The notes under the pieces were generated by a model. It did no database searches. It was not told the DNA's origin and saw only the letters and a list, made by a program, of their open reading frames with translations. Source: Ga0077527 sp964486865 (lineage in GTDB: Bacteria > Pseudomonadota > Gammaproteobacteria > Burkholderiales > SG8-41). From it: a stretch of 64,000 nt of DNA. Below, piece by piece: positions 53,627 through 63,974 of the stretch; position 1 is the stretch's first letter; every line of letters begins with the position of its first letter. A program made the position numbers and the translations under genes. The stretch is taken from positions 1-64,000 of the forward strand of contig CAZAOZ010000006.1 in the NCBI GenBank assembly GCA_964486865.1, written 5' to 3'.

Positions 53627-53654
53627 TTGGCGTCAAGGATTGCGATGCTATAAT
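53627..53654 (+). promoter_or_regulatory. Sigma70 promoter of the GST gene
   Basis: TTGGCG (53627-53632), 16-base spacer, perfect TATAAT (53649-53654). The GST ATG follows 30 bases later. Confidence 0.7.
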
Positions 53655-53684
53655 CCGCCGCTTTTTTCACCGGAAAAAATCCAC

Positions 53685-54290
53685 ATGATGAAGCTGATCG
53701 GGACCGTCACCAGTCCCTACACCCGCAAGGTGCGCGTCGCCCTGATCGAGAAGCGCCTGGAATGCGAGTTTGTCGTCGATGCACCGAATACCCCCAACAG
53801 CACCGTGGCGAAATTCAATCCGCTGGGAAAAATTCCGGTACTGGTGCTGGATGATGAGAGCGCGCTGTTCGATTCGCGCGTGATCGTCGAATATCTCGAC
53901 AGCGCCAGTCCGGGCAACCGGCTGATCCCCGAGGAAAAACGGCCGCGCATCCAGGTGCGCCGCTGGGAAGCGCTGGCTGACGGCTGCACGGATGCGGCCG
54001 TCGCCATTTTCGTGGAAAAACGCCGCGCGGCCGGCATGCAGTCCGAAGAATGGCTGGCGCGGCAGCAGGGCAAGATCGACCGCGCGCTGCAGGTGATGGC
54101 CGACGATCTGGCGGCTAAACCGTGGTGCGCCGGCGATTTTTTCACGCTGGCGGATATTGCGGTCGGTTGTTGCCTGGGTTTTCTGGATCTGCGGTTGTCC
54201 GACGTGCCGTGGCGGCGCAATCATCCCAATCTCGCGCGGCTTGCCGAGAAACTCGCGCAGCGCCAGTCGTTCCGTGATTCAGCTAACTGA
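53685..54290 (+). CDS. Glutathione S-transferase family protein
   Basis: 201 residues from the first of two adjacent ATGs (53685). Thioredoxin-like N-terminal domain with KLIGTVTSPYTRKVRVAL (glutathione-site Ser/Tyr near 9-12), FNPLGKIPVLVLDD with the cis-Pro, and SRVIVEYLD. The helical C-terminal domain has FTLADIAVGCCLGFLDLR. Class uncertain. The divergent neighbour is the glutaredoxin-DinB selenoprotein, so both may serve glutathione-dependent detoxification or redox repair. Confidence 0.93.
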   Translation: MMKLIGTVTSPYTRKVRVALIEKRLECEFVVDAPNTPNSTVAKFNPLGKIPVLVLDDESALFDSRVIVEYLDSASPGNRLIPEEKRPRIQVRRWEALADGCTDAAVAIFVEKRRAAGMQSEEWLARQQGKIDRALQVMADDLAAKPWCAGDFFTLADIAVGCCLGFLDLRLSDVPWRRNHPNLARLAEKLAQRQSFRDSAN

Positions 54291-54295
54291 TAGTG

Positions 54296-54330
54296 ATGAG
54301 CGATGAGTGATGAGTGATGAGCGAAACCCG
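54296..54330. repeat. GATGAGTGATGAGCGA iterations
   Basis: Tandem seven-to-eight-base iterations of GTGATGAGC between the convergent GST and mnmA genes. Simple repeat related in style to those near 25000 and 48841. Confidence 0.6.
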
Positions 54331-54355
54331 GTGCGCCGGGCTTTGCGCGTTGCGC

Positions 54356-55510
54356 TCATGTTGTGCTGCTGAATGGTTCTGAATCAGGCGGGCATGCTTC
54401 GTCCGCGCTGGTGTCCGGCGCCTGGTGCGAGGACTCGATGATGCCGCCGCCGATGCAGACGGAACTCTCGTAAATCACCACGGATTGTCCTGGCGTCACC
54501 GCCCACTGGTTTTCCGCGAAATCCACCACGCAGCGTTCCGCGTTCACCGCCGACAGCGAACAGGCAGCGTCGCGCTGGCGGTAGCGCGTCTTGGCGCCAT
54601 ACACCCATTGCACATGCGGCGCTTCGCCGCTCACCCAGGTCAGATTGACGGCGGTGAGCTGGTCGGCGAGCAGCAGGGGATGGTCGTGTCCCTGCACGAC
54701 CACCAGCCGGTTTTTCTGCATGTCCTTTTGCGCCACGTACCAGGCGTCGCCGTCCCCGCCGCGTGTGCCGCCGATGCCCAGACCCTGGCGCTGCCCCAGC
54801 GTGTAGAACATCAGCCCCATGTGCTTGCCGACCTTGACGCCGTCGGGCGTGACGATGTCGCCGGGGTTGGCGGGCAGGTAGCGGTTGAGGAATTCGCGGA
54901 ACGGCCGCTCGCCGATGAAGCAGATGCCGGTCGAATCCTTCTTGTCGTGATTGGGCAGGCCTTCGCGGCGCGCAATGTCGCGCACCTCGCGCTTGTACAG
55001 CGCGCCCAGCGGAAACAGGGTTTTGGCGAGCTGCTGCTGGTTGAGGCGGTAGAGAAAATAGCTCTGGTCCTTGGTGCCGTCTTCGGCTTTCAGCAACTGG
55101 TGCAGGCCGTTGACCTCGCGCACCTGGGCGTAGTGGCCGGTGGCGATGCGGTCGGCGCCGAGATTCATGGCGTGGTCGAGAAATGACTTGAACTTGATTT
55201 CGGCATTGCACAGCACATCCGGATTGGGCGTGCGGCCGGCGCGGTATTCGCTGAGGAATTCACTGAACACACGATCCTTGTATTCGGCGCTGAAATTGAC
55301 GGCTTCGATGTCGATGCCGATGCGATCCGCAACAGCAACGGCATCGATCAGATCCTGGCGCGAGGTGCAGTGTTCGTCGGTATCGTCGTCTTCCCAGTTT
55401 TTCATGAACAGGCCGGTGACCTCGTGACCCTGCTGTTTCAGCAGCAGCGCGGCCACCGAGGAATCCACCCCGCCCGACATGCCGACAACGATTTTTTGTT
55501 TGGTGCTCAT
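54356..55510 (-). CDS. mnmA: tRNA-specific 2-thiouridylase MnmA
   Basis: 384 residues. PP-loop GMSGGVDSSV (10-19), first catalytic Cys in NPDVLCNAEIKF (C101), second in STGICFIGERPF (C197), and TLGQRQGLGIGG. It thiolates U34 of tRNA-Lys, -Glu and -Gln using sulfur relayed from IscS. It follows nudJ and rluE on the same strand, the order also found in E.coli. The acidic C-terminal extension (ESSHQAPDTSADEACP) is longer than usual. Confidence 0.97.
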   Translation of the reverse strand: MSTKQKIVVGMSGGVDSSVAALLLKQQGHEVTGLFMKNWEDDDTDEHCTSRQDLIDAVAVADRIGIDIEAVNFSAEYKDRVFSEFLSEYRAGRTPNPDVLCNAEIKFKSFLDHAMNLGADRIATGHYAQVREVNGLHQLLKAEDGTKDQSYFLYRLNQQQLAKTLFPLGALYKREVRDIARREGLPNHDKKDSTGICFIGERPFREFLNRYLPANPGDIVTPDGVKVGKHMGLMFYTLGQRQGLGIGGTRGGDGDAWYVAQKDMQKNRLVVVQGHDHPLLLADQLTAVNLTWVSGEAPHVQWVYGAKTRYRQRDAACSLSAVNAERCVVDFAENQWAVTPGQSVVIYESSVCIGGGIIESSHQAPDTSADEACPPDSEPFSSTT

Positions 55511-55530
55511 GATTTCAGACGTTCAGGCAT

Positions 55531-55992
55531 TCAGGCGTGATGGCGGATCAGGTCCAGCGGGTGGCGGCGGCCGGCGAGGTAGTCATCTATGCATTCCAGC
55601 AGCAGCGGGCTGCGATGCTGCGCGCGGTTGGCGCGGATGTCGGCGAGGGGCATCCACAGGGCGCGCAGGATGCCGGTGTCGAGCGCGCGGCCGGGCTCAT
55701 GCGCCGCCAGTTCCCCGGTGAACGCGAAGCGGAGGTAGGTCACGGCGTCAACGTCGTGGCGGTACTGGTAGATGCCGAGCAACGCGGTGGGCCTGAATTG
55801 CCACGCGGTTTCCTCCAGTGTTTCACGGGCGACCGCGGCGAGCAGCGATTCTCCCGGTTCAAGGTGGCCGGCCGGCTGGTTATAGCGGATGCCTTGCGCG
55901 GTCTGTTCCTCGACCAGCAGGAATTCGCCGTTGCGCTCCACGACGGCGGCGACGGTGACATTGGGCTTCCAGACGGGTTCCTGTTCGGTCAT
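55531..55992 (-). CDS. nudJ: Nudix phosphatase NudJ
   Basis: 153 residues. Nudix box from G42 (E48, R56-E57, E60-E61), preceded by FLLVEEQTAQGIRYNQPAGHLE, a NudJ hallmark, and followed by YLRFAFTGEL and the C-terminal PLLLECIDDYLAGRRHPLDLI. NudJ hydrolyses HMP-PP and nucleoside di/triphosphates. It lies between rluE and mnmA as in enterobacteria, which supports orthology. Confidence 0.93.
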   Translation of the reverse strand: MTEQEPVWKPNVTVAAVVERNGEFLLVEEQTAQGIRYNQPAGHLEPGESLLAAVARETLEETAWQFRPTALLGIYQYRHDVDAVTYLRFAFTGELAAHEPGRALDTGILRALWMPLADIRANRAQHRSPLLLECIDDYLAGRRHPLDLIRHHA

Positions 55993-56040
55993 CAGTGCAT
56001 TTTAACGGTCATGGATTGCCGGTCCAAACGACAATCCGCA

Positions 56041-56586
56041 TTATTGGCTGTCGACGGTCAGGAACTGCCCCGGTGCCAGACCGTCGATGGACCATGCCCC
56101 CACGCTGTAGCGGATCAGCCGCAGCGTCGGGAAGCCGATGGCCGCGGTCATCCGGCGCACCTGGCGGTTGCGGCCTTCGTGCAGGGTGATCTGCAGCCAT
56201 GCCGTGGGGATGGCCTGACGCACGCGGATCGGCGGCACCCGCGGCCACAGCCAGGACGGCGCATCGGCGATGACCGCGGTTGCGGGGCGCGCGCGGCTGT
56301 CACTGAGCAGCACGCCGGCGCGCAGCGGCGCCAGCGCCGCATCGTCCGGTGCGCCTTCCACCTGGACGAAGTAGATTTTCGGCAGCTTGTGCTGCGGATC
56401 GGTAATGCGGTGCTGCAGGGCGCCGTCGGCCGTCAGCACGACCAGACCCTCGCTGTCGGTATCCAGGCGTCCTGCCGGGTACACGCCGGGCATGTCGATG
56501 TAATCCTTCAGCGTGGCATGCGGCGGCGATGGACTGAACTGGCAGATCACGCCATAAGGCTTGTTGAACAGGAGGACTGCGGTCAT
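56041..56586 (-). CDS. rluE: 23S rRNA pseudouridine synthase RluE-like
   Basis: 181 residues from the ATG at 56586. RsuA/RluB/E/F family: FNKPYGVICQFS near the N-terminus, catalytic Asp in PAGRLDTDSEGLVVLT (D42), NRQVRRMTAAIGFPTLRLIR near 132. RluE modifies U2457 of 23S rRNA. The open frame continues upstream through terminator repeats to 56976, but this part is repeat DNA overlapping aceB and is not real. Only 17 bases separate its ATG from the nearest terminator run. Confidence 0.93.
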   Translation of the reverse strand: MTAVLLFNKPYGVICQFSPSPPHATLKDYIDMPGVYPAGRLDTDSEGLVVLTADGALQHRITDPQHKLPKIYFVQVEGAPDDAALAPLRAGVLLSDSRARPATAVIADAPSWLWPRVPPIRVRQAIPTAWLQITLHEGRNRQVRRMTAAIGFPTLRLIRYSVGAWSIDGLAPGQFLTVDSQ

Positions 56587-56603
56587 GGCGGGAGTGTAGT
56601 ACG

Positions 56604-56705
56604 AAAAAAAGCCCCCGGCGGGGGCTTGGAAGCGGTATCCAAAAAAAGCCCCCGGCGGGGGCTTGGAAGCGGTATCCAAAAAAAGCCCCCGTCTCCGGGG
56701 GCTTT
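56604..56705 (-). terminator. Array of three tandem intrinsic terminators
   Basis: Two identical 37-base units (56604-56640, 56641-56677) each hold AGCCCCC/GGGGGCT with a 2-base centre and, on the minus strand, a seven-T run. A third, diverged hairpin AGCCCCCG/CGGGGGCT with its T-run is at 56678-56705. They end the leftward aceB transcript and lie directly in front of rluE. Confidence 0.92.
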
Positions 56706-56723
56706 GCGCTGCGGAATACCGGA

Positions 56724-58352
56724 CTACGCGGCGACTTTCGCTTCCAGTTCGCGCGTGAGCTGGTCGTATCCGGGCAGCGTCAGGAACTCCACATAGTCGT
56801 CGCTGGCCGTGATCTGCTCGAACAATTGCGCGGCTTGTTCGTAACGCCCGGCCTGCCACGCGGTTTCGCCGAGTTCGCGGCGCACGCGGGCGAGTTCTTC
56901 GGGCAGCATTTTGTGGAACATGTCGCGCGTGACCTTGCGGCCGTCGTCGAGCACGCCCTTGGGGCTGCGCATCCATTGCCAGATCTGCGAGCGCGAGATT
57001 TCCGCGGTGGCGGCGTCTTCCATCAGGTTGTACACCGGCACGCAGCCGTTGCCGGCGAGCCAGGCCCCGATGTACTGGATGCCGACGCTGATATTGTTGC
57101 GCAGGCCGGCTTCGGTGATCGGCGCTTCCGGCTGGAAGTTGAGCAGGTCTTTGGCCGTAACCTTGACATCCGGCCGCTGGCGGCTGACCTGATTTGCGGC
57201 CGGCATGTGTTTGTCGAACACTTCCCTGGCGATGCCCACCAGGCCCGGATGCGCCACCCAGGTGCCGTCGCAGCCGTCGGTGGCTTCACGCTCCTTGTCG
57301 GCGCGCACCTTGGCGAGCGCCGCCTCGTTGGCCGCGGCGTCACCCTTGATGGGGATCTGCGCAGCCATGCCGCCCATCGCAAATGCGTTGCGCTTGTGGC
57401 AGGTCTGGATCAGCAGCAGCGCGTAGGCGCGCATGAACGGCGCCGTCATCGTCACCTGGCTGCGGTCGGCGAGGCAGAAATCCTTGTTCGAGCGGAATTT
57501 CTTGATGCAGCTGAACATGTAGTCCCAGCGGCCGATGTTGAGGCCGACGCAGTGGTCGCGCAGTTCATACAGGATCTCGTCCATTTCGAATGCCGCGAGC
57601 ACGGTTTCGATCAGCACCGTGGCCTTGACCGTGCCCTGCGGCACGCCCAGTTCGCGTTGTGCCATCACGAAAATGTCGTTCCACAGCCGTGCCTCGAGGT
57701 GGCTTTCCAGCTTCGGCAGATAGAAATAGGGGCCGGTGTCGTGCGCCAGCGCTTCCTTGACGTTATGGAAAAAGTACAGTGCGAAGTCGAAAATCGCGCC
57801 CGATACCGGTTCGCCGTCGATGAGCAGATGGTGTTCCAGCAGGTGCCAGCCGCGCGGACGCACCAGCAAAGTCGCGACCTTGCTGTTGAGCCGGTAGTCC
57901 TTGCCCTCCGGACTCCGGAAAGTGATGGTGCGTCTGACCGCATCGCGCAGATTGATCTGGCCTTCGATCATGTTGGCCCAGGTCGGCGCGTTGGAGTCCT
58001 CGAAGTCGGCCATGAACACATTGGCGCCGCAGTTCAGTGCGTTGATCACCATCTTGCGGTCCGTCGGTCCGGTAATTTCGACGCGGCGATCCTGCAGGTC
58101 GGCGGGAACCGCGCCGATGGTCCACCGGCCTTCACGCACGCTCCGTGTTTCGGGCAGGAAATCCGGCAGTTCGCCGGCATCAAACCCGGCCTGGCGCCGG
58201 GCGCGTTGCGCCATCAGGTCACGGCGGCGGGGTTCGAATTTGCGCGCGAGCTTGGCGACGAACGCCAGCGCCTGCGGCGTCAGGATTTCTGCGTAGGCGG
58301 TCGGCGTCGCGCCGAGGATTTCAACCTGTTCGGGGAGTTTCATGGCGGTCAT
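56724..58352 (-). CDS. aceB: Malate synthase A
   Basis: 542 residues, MSA length. It condenses glyoxylate and acetyl-CoA to malate. Motifs: VFMADFEDSNAPTWANMIEGQ (about 112-132), VRPRGWHLLEHHLLIDGEPV, VLIETVLAAFEMDEILYELRDH (metal Glu), LNIGRWDYMFS (metal Asp region) and DGTWVAHPG. Isocitrate lyase, its usual partner, is not recognisable in the window. The promoter and operator-like palindromes lie upstream at 58389-58460; the triple terminator lies downstream. Confidence 0.97.
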   Translation of the reverse strand: MTAMKLPEQVEILGATPTAYAEILTPQALAFVAKLARKFEPRRRDLMAQRARRQAGFDAGELPDFLPETRSVREGRWTIGAVPADLQDRRVEITGPTDRKMVINALNCGANVFMADFEDSNAPTWANMIEGQINLRDAVRRTITFRSPEGKDYRLNSKVATLLVRPRGWHLLEHHLLIDGEPVSGAIFDFALYFFHNVKEALAHDTGPYFYLPKLESHLEARLWNDIFVMAQRELGVPQGTVKATVLIETVLAAFEMDEILYELRDHCVGLNIGRWDYMFSCIKKFRSNKDFCLADRSQVTMTAPFMRAYALLLIQTCHKRNAFAMGGMAAQIPIKGDAAANEAALAKVRADKEREATDGCDGTWVAHPGLVGIAREVFDKHMPAANQVSRQRPDVKVTAKDLLNFQPEAPITEAGLRNNISVGIQYIGAWLAGNGCVPVYNLMEDAATAEISRSQIWQWMRSPKGVLDDGRKVTRDMFHKMLPEELARVRRELGETAWQAGRYEQAAQLFEQITASDDYVEFLTLPGYDQLTRELEAKVAA

Positions 58353-58388
58353 GGGTGTGGGCTCCGGGGCGGCGATTAAAATTTTCTT

Positions 58389-58431
58389 ATTTCATATAAT
58401 GAAAATTAATGTCATACACGTTGCTGCAACG
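58389..58431. promoter_or_regulatory. Operator-like palindromes in the aceB leader
   Basis: ATTTCAT/ATGAAAA around ATA (58389-58405) and a perfect CGTTGCTGCAACG (58419-58431). The second lies at the predicted transcription start, well placed for repression. Which regulator binds is unknown (IclR-type is only a guess from the pathway). Confidence 0.5.
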
Positions 58432-58432
58432 C

Positions 58433-58460
58433 ATTATACATAGCTGTGCCGGAAGTCAAA
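58433..58460 (-). promoter_or_regulatory. Sigma70 promoter of aceB
   Basis: On the minus strand: TTTGAC (58455-58460), 16-base spacer, TATAAT (58433-58438). Predicted leader of about 75 bases. Confidence 0.7.
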
Positions 58461-58593
58461 GTGTGGCGCAATGGCTAACATGCCCACCGTATATCCCGAT
58501 CAGTGCGACCAGAGCGTCAGATACCGCAATGCGGGATAAAAAAGCCTGCCCATGGGCAGAAGTCGGACTATCGGTGGAGAATGGAATGCCGGA

Positions 58594-58627
58594 AACGACT
58601 ACGCCCGCGGTTGCGGGCGTAGTCGTT
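58594..58627 (-). terminator. Perfect 15-bp hairpin after the 458-residue gene
   Basis: AACGACTACGCCCGC (58594-58608) and GCGGGCGTAGTCGTT (58613-58627) with a four-base loop, 41 bases after the stop of the leftward gene. There is only a short T-stretch, but the stem is very stable. Confidence 0.7.
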
Positions 58628-58667
58628 GGATCGGCGCTGCAGTCAGCGCCGGGTCATGCGGATCGGC

Positions 58668-60044
58668 TTACTGGCTGCCCCAGGGCTTGATGGCGGCCTT
58701 GAGCTGGTTATAACCGTCGATGTAGCGGGGGCGTTTGCCGCTGTAAATCCTGTCGAAGGTCGCCAGTTGCGCATCCAGCCAGCTCGCGAGCGCGGTGTTG
58801 CCCGGATTCGCCGCCTTGTAGGCTTCGTTGATCAGCACGAAGTGGATGCGCGGATCGTAAGGCTGTTTTTCGCCGCCTACCGTTTCGTCGCCTGCCAGCA
58901 GGCGCATCAGCATCGCGTCGGCTGAACCCAGGGTCTGTTCGTAAATCGGCGCGCCTTCCATGCGGTACATCACGCTGGTCATGTCTTTGCCGTTGGTCAT
59001 GGTGAAGCCCATCTGCTTCCACACGTCCTGCATCTTGACGCCGGACTTGACGTGGTCGAGCACCATCTGGCCCCAGTCGCGCAGCACATCAGGCGCGTCT
59101 GCCATCAAATCCGTCAACCGGTCACCGTCCAGATCGGTGGCGTAAATGATGCAGCCGCGCTGGCGCATCATGTCATGCAGCAGCAGGCCGAAGTTGGTGT
59201 CGGAAATGTGTTCATACACATCGCCGCCCCAGTTTTCCATGCCGGCCTTGAAGTCTTTCGGCAGCAGCGCGGCAATGGCGTCCACGTTGGCTTTGTGTTC
59301 TTCGTAGGCATCTACCGCGTACTGGCGCTTCAGCTTGAACTTCGTGCCCTGCAGCAGCCAGCGCATGATGCCGGCGTTCACCGCATCTTCCTTGGCCTGG
59401 GTCGGCTTGGTGGCGACGCGGCCGATCTGGCCGGTGTCATGCACCATTTTCAGGAACAGGCGCGCGGCGTAGGCCATGCGTACGCCCGGCGTGTTCATTT
59501 CGGAGTGGATATTGCCGGTGGCTTTATCGACCACGAACTTCTTGTTGTCCTGCGAATAGGGCAGGCCGGGCATGAAGCGTATGCTGGTGATCGAGCCGTA
59601 GGGGCGCACATTGCAATACACGCCGGCGGCGGTGCGCAGCGGCGCATTGGCGGACTTGCCCGCGACCACGACTTTTTTGCCGCCTTCGTTGACCATGAAG
59701 TCGCCCGCGGTGGACCATTTCAGGCAGACGTAATCCATCTTGCCGAACCACTCCAGCGACTTCAGTTTGGTGTCGTGACGGAACTGCGCCATCATCGGCA
59801 CGCCGAGGAACGGCAGGCCCAGCACGTCAAGCGCCATCAGCGTGCCGTTCAGCGCGAACATGTCGGTCAGCGCATGCGCCACCGGCTTCACGCCGCCGTG
59901 GGCGCTGCCGCCTTCCCAGATCACCGCATCGCTGATGCCGCGCGGCTGTGTCTTGGAGCGCTTGTAGATGCCATCCAGGGTTTTGAACAAATCGCCGTTC
60001 TGTTCTTCCTGCGCGATTTTGAGCAGGTCGAGTTTTGCAGTCAT
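58668..60044 (-). CDS. Conserved-looking protein of unknown function upstream of aceB
   Basis: 458 residues from the ATG at 60044, preceded by GGAGA; a longer open frame to 60362 adds low-quality sequence. I do not recognise the family. It is soluble (no signal peptide or membrane segment) with near-neutral, well-mixed composition typical of an enzyme. Notable stretches are AVIWEGGSAHGGVKPVAHALTD (about 45-66), NTPGVRMAYAARLFLKM near 200, GMENWGGDVYEHISDTNFGLL near 290 and GCIIYATDLDGDRLTDL near 317. It is not isocitrate lyase: the KKCGH catalytic motif and the lyase core are missing. Same strand as aceB with its own terminator between. Confidence 0.85.
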   Translation of the reverse strand: MTAKLDLLKIAQEEQNGDLFKTLDGIYKRSKTQPRGISDAVIWEGGSAHGGVKPVAHALTDMFALNGTLMALDVLGLPFLGVPMMAQFRHDTKLKSLEWFGKMDYVCLKWSTAGDFMVNEGGKKVVVAGKSANAPLRTAAGVYCNVRPYGSITSIRFMPGLPYSQDNKKFVVDKATGNIHSEMNTPGVRMAYAARLFLKMVHDTGQIGRVATKPTQAKEDAVNAGIMRWLLQGTKFKLKRQYAVDAYEEHKANVDAIAALLPKDFKAGMENWGGDVYEHISDTNFGLLLHDMMRQRGCIIYATDLDGDRLTDLMADAPDVLRDWGQMVLDHVKSGVKMQDVWKQMGFTMTNGKDMTSVMYRMEGAPIYEQTLGSADAMLMRLLAGDETVGGEKQPYDPRIHFVLINEAYKAANPGNTALASWLDAQLATFDRIYSGKRPRYIDGYNQLKAAIKPWGSQ

Positions 60045-60318
60045 GGTTCCAGATCTCCGTTCGATTGGGGTCGTGAGTGGTGCTGTTAAGGTGATCGTTT
60101 GGGCGACCGGCGAAATTTCGCCGGTCGAAGAGGGTGTCCAGAAGGGGCGTACACGCCGGGCTGTGACCAAGCCGTAACTTAGACCGTAACTAAGGCGCCC
60201 GCGGTTTTTTCCATGTTGATCCGAGAGGCAATTATCGCATTTATTGCCGTTCGCATAAACGGCCGGGAACCCACGGGTTTGCGAACGTCGCAGCAAAAGG
60301 GTCCCCGGGGAAAACCCG
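60045..60318. promoter_or_regulatory. Leader/promoter gap of the unknown 458-residue gene
   Basis: No gene. Contains a perfect 22-base palindrome at 60105-60126 (half site GACCGGCGAAA), about 60 bases before the ATG, and an inverted CTTAG/CTAAG pair near 60176-60194. A possible -10 (GATAAT on the minus strand, 60231-60236) has only a weak -35. Confidence 0.45.
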
Positions 60319-60353
60319 GAAAAAAGCCCGCGTGACCTTGCGGTCAGCGGGCT
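60319..60353 (-). terminator. Intrinsic terminator of the cold-shock gene
   Basis: Minus strand: AGCCCGC + TGACC, tetraloop GCAA, GGTCA + C bulge + GCGGGCT, then a run of T. Located 50 bases after the cold-shock stop codon. Confidence 0.88.
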
Positions 60354-60402
60354 CTGATGCATTCAGGGCCGCCGGCATTGCTGCCGGGGCAGGATCACAG
60401 CT

Positions 60403-60606
60403 TCAGGCTGCTTGGATGTTAGAGGCTTGTTTACCCTTCGGGCCTTGGGTGACTTCAAATGACACTTTTTGACCTTCTTTGAGTGTCTTGAAGCCGTTCA
60501 TCTGGATCGCGGAGAAGTGCGCGAAAAGGTCTTCGCTGCCGTCGTCCGGAGTGATGAACCCGTAACCCTTGGAGTCATTGAACCATTTCACCGTACCAGT
60601 TGCCAT
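60403..60606 (-). CDS. Cold-shock domain protein (CspA family)
   Basis: 67 residues from ATG at 60606. RNP1 KGYGFI (13-18) and RNP2 DLFAHFS (26-32) of a single cold-shock domain; GTVKWFNDSKGYGFITPDDG is diagnostic. It binds single-stranded RNA/DNA and melts RNA structure. A 175-base leader between the predicted start site and the ATG is in keeping with cspA-type post-transcriptional thermoregulation. Confidence 0.97.
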   Translation of the reverse strand: MATGTVKWFNDSKGYGFITPDDGSEDLFAHFSAIQMNGFKTLKEGQKVSFEVTQGPKGKQASNIQAA

Positions 60607-60787
60607 AGTGCCTGCCTTGATAGAAAAGCGGATGGGCTCCGCGATTTGTTCGAGTTCCAAGGATCGCACCGGCCAAACCTAGGTACTGCGCTGGTCTTGC
60701 GATGATGCCTGAACCCCAACACCCGACTGCTTTCTAGGGTATTTGCCGGCGAAAGTCAAGCATCGCCCCGAAACCCCGTATTTGGCA

Positions 60788-60815
60788 TTTATATCCCCGT
60801 TTTTCGCCACTTGAA
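60788..60815 (-). promoter_or_regulatory. Promoter of the cold-shock gene
   Basis: Minus strand TTCAAG (60810-60815), 16-base spacer, TATAAA (60788-60793). Implies a long 5' leader. Confidence 0.6.
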
Positions 60816-60886
60816 ATATTCTGCATTCCGGAGAAAATAGGTTCGGCAGCGCCATTGCAAGCGCGCAGAATGCAGAGTCAGGGAAA

Positions 60887-61195
60887 ATGGCGACCAGGCA
60901 GCGTGAAGATACGGTTCTCGAAGCGAGACGAACCAAAACCAGGCAGCCACCGATGTTCAAGGTGCTGCTGCTCAATGACGACTATACCCCCATGGATTTC
61001 GTGGTGGCGGTATTGCAGCGGTTTTTTGCCCTCAGCCGCGAACGCGCCACCCAGGTCATGCTCAAGGTGCATCGCGAAGGCATGGGCGTCTGTGGTATTT
61101 TCCCCAGAGATGTTGCGGCAACCAAAGTAGAGCAGGTAAAGTCGTACGCCAAGCAGCATCAACATCCGTTACAGTGTGTAATGGAAGAGAATTGA
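60887..61195 (+). CDS. clpS: ClpS adaptor protein
   Basis: 102 residues. FKVLLLNDDYTPMDFVV (about 24-40) holds the N-end-rule pocket residues, followed by TQVMLKVHREGMGVCGIFPRDVAATKV (about 55-81). It delivers N-degron substrates to ClpAP. It stands 28 bases before clpA in the standard order. Confidence 0.97.
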   Translation: MATRQREDTVLEARRTKTRQPPMFKVLLLNDDYTPMDFVVAVLQRFFALSRERATQVMLKVHREGMGVCGIFPRDVAATKVEQVKSYAKQHQHPLQCVMEEN

Positions 61196-61223
61196 GGCCT
61201 CACATGATCAGGATCGGAACCCC

Positions 61224-63482
<2,259 letters not shown>

Positions 63483-63622
63483 AGCAACGCCGGAGCTGCT
63501 TTTATTGCCTCCGCCTTGACGCTTTCCCGGATTTCGCGGAGACTGTTTTTCATAAGAATAACCTTGTGATTATGCGAACGGGCCAGTCCTGTTCCGGTTT
63601 CCGTTTTTTCCTGGAGGAGCCT

Positions 63623-63964
63623 ATGAATCAGTCACGCATCCTGCTGGCCGTGGTTCTGGTCAGCGGCGGCCTGTTGCAGTCAGCGATTGCCGCCGATCCC
63701 AATTACGCCCGCAACATTGCGGCGACCTGTTCAACCTGTCATGGCACCGATGGCCGCAGCGTCAACAGCGTGCCGCCCAGCCTTGCCGGCCAGAACAAGG
63801 ACTACCTGTTGAAGCAGATGCAGGAGTTTCGTGACGGCAAGCGGCCGGCGACGATCATGCATCAGCATGCCAAGGGCTATACCAATGAACAGCTGGAGCT
63901 GATTGCCGGCTACTTTGCTGCAGTCACACCGGGGCGCGCCGCAGCGGCGCCCGCAGTACGCTAG
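63623..63964 (+). CDS. Monohaem c-type cytochrome
   Basis: 113 residues from ATG at 63623, with GGAGG six bases upstream; a longer frame to 63566 lacks a signal peptide at its start. Signal peptide ends ...SAIAA. Haem site CSTCH (C36, C39, H40), and a distal Met in ATIMHQHAKGYT. Resembles cytochrome c553/c4-type electron carriers. The next gene starts ten bases after its stop with a Tat-type N-terminus, so this may be the cytochrome subunit of a flavocytochrome c sulfide dehydrogenase (FccA); not certain. Confidence 0.9.
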   Translation: MNQSRILLAVVLVSGGLLQSAIAADPNYARNIAATCSTCHGTDGRSVNSVPPSLAGQNKDYLLKQMQEFRDGKRPATIMHQHAKGYTNEQLELIAGYFAAVTPGRAAAAPAVR

Positions 63965-63974
63965 GGAGGATGTC

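Noticed and set aside
56604..56705. CRISPR-like array
   Set aside because: Units are directly abutting terminator hairpins without unique spacers, and no cas gene is present.
56587..56976. N-terminal extension of RluE through the terminator repeats
   Set aside because: The frame runs through 37-base repeats (not a multiple of three) and into aceB; the protein core starts at 56586.
58668..60044. Isocitrate lyase next to malate synthase
   Set aside because: Tempting by context, but the KKCGH motif and the lyase barrel signatures are missing.
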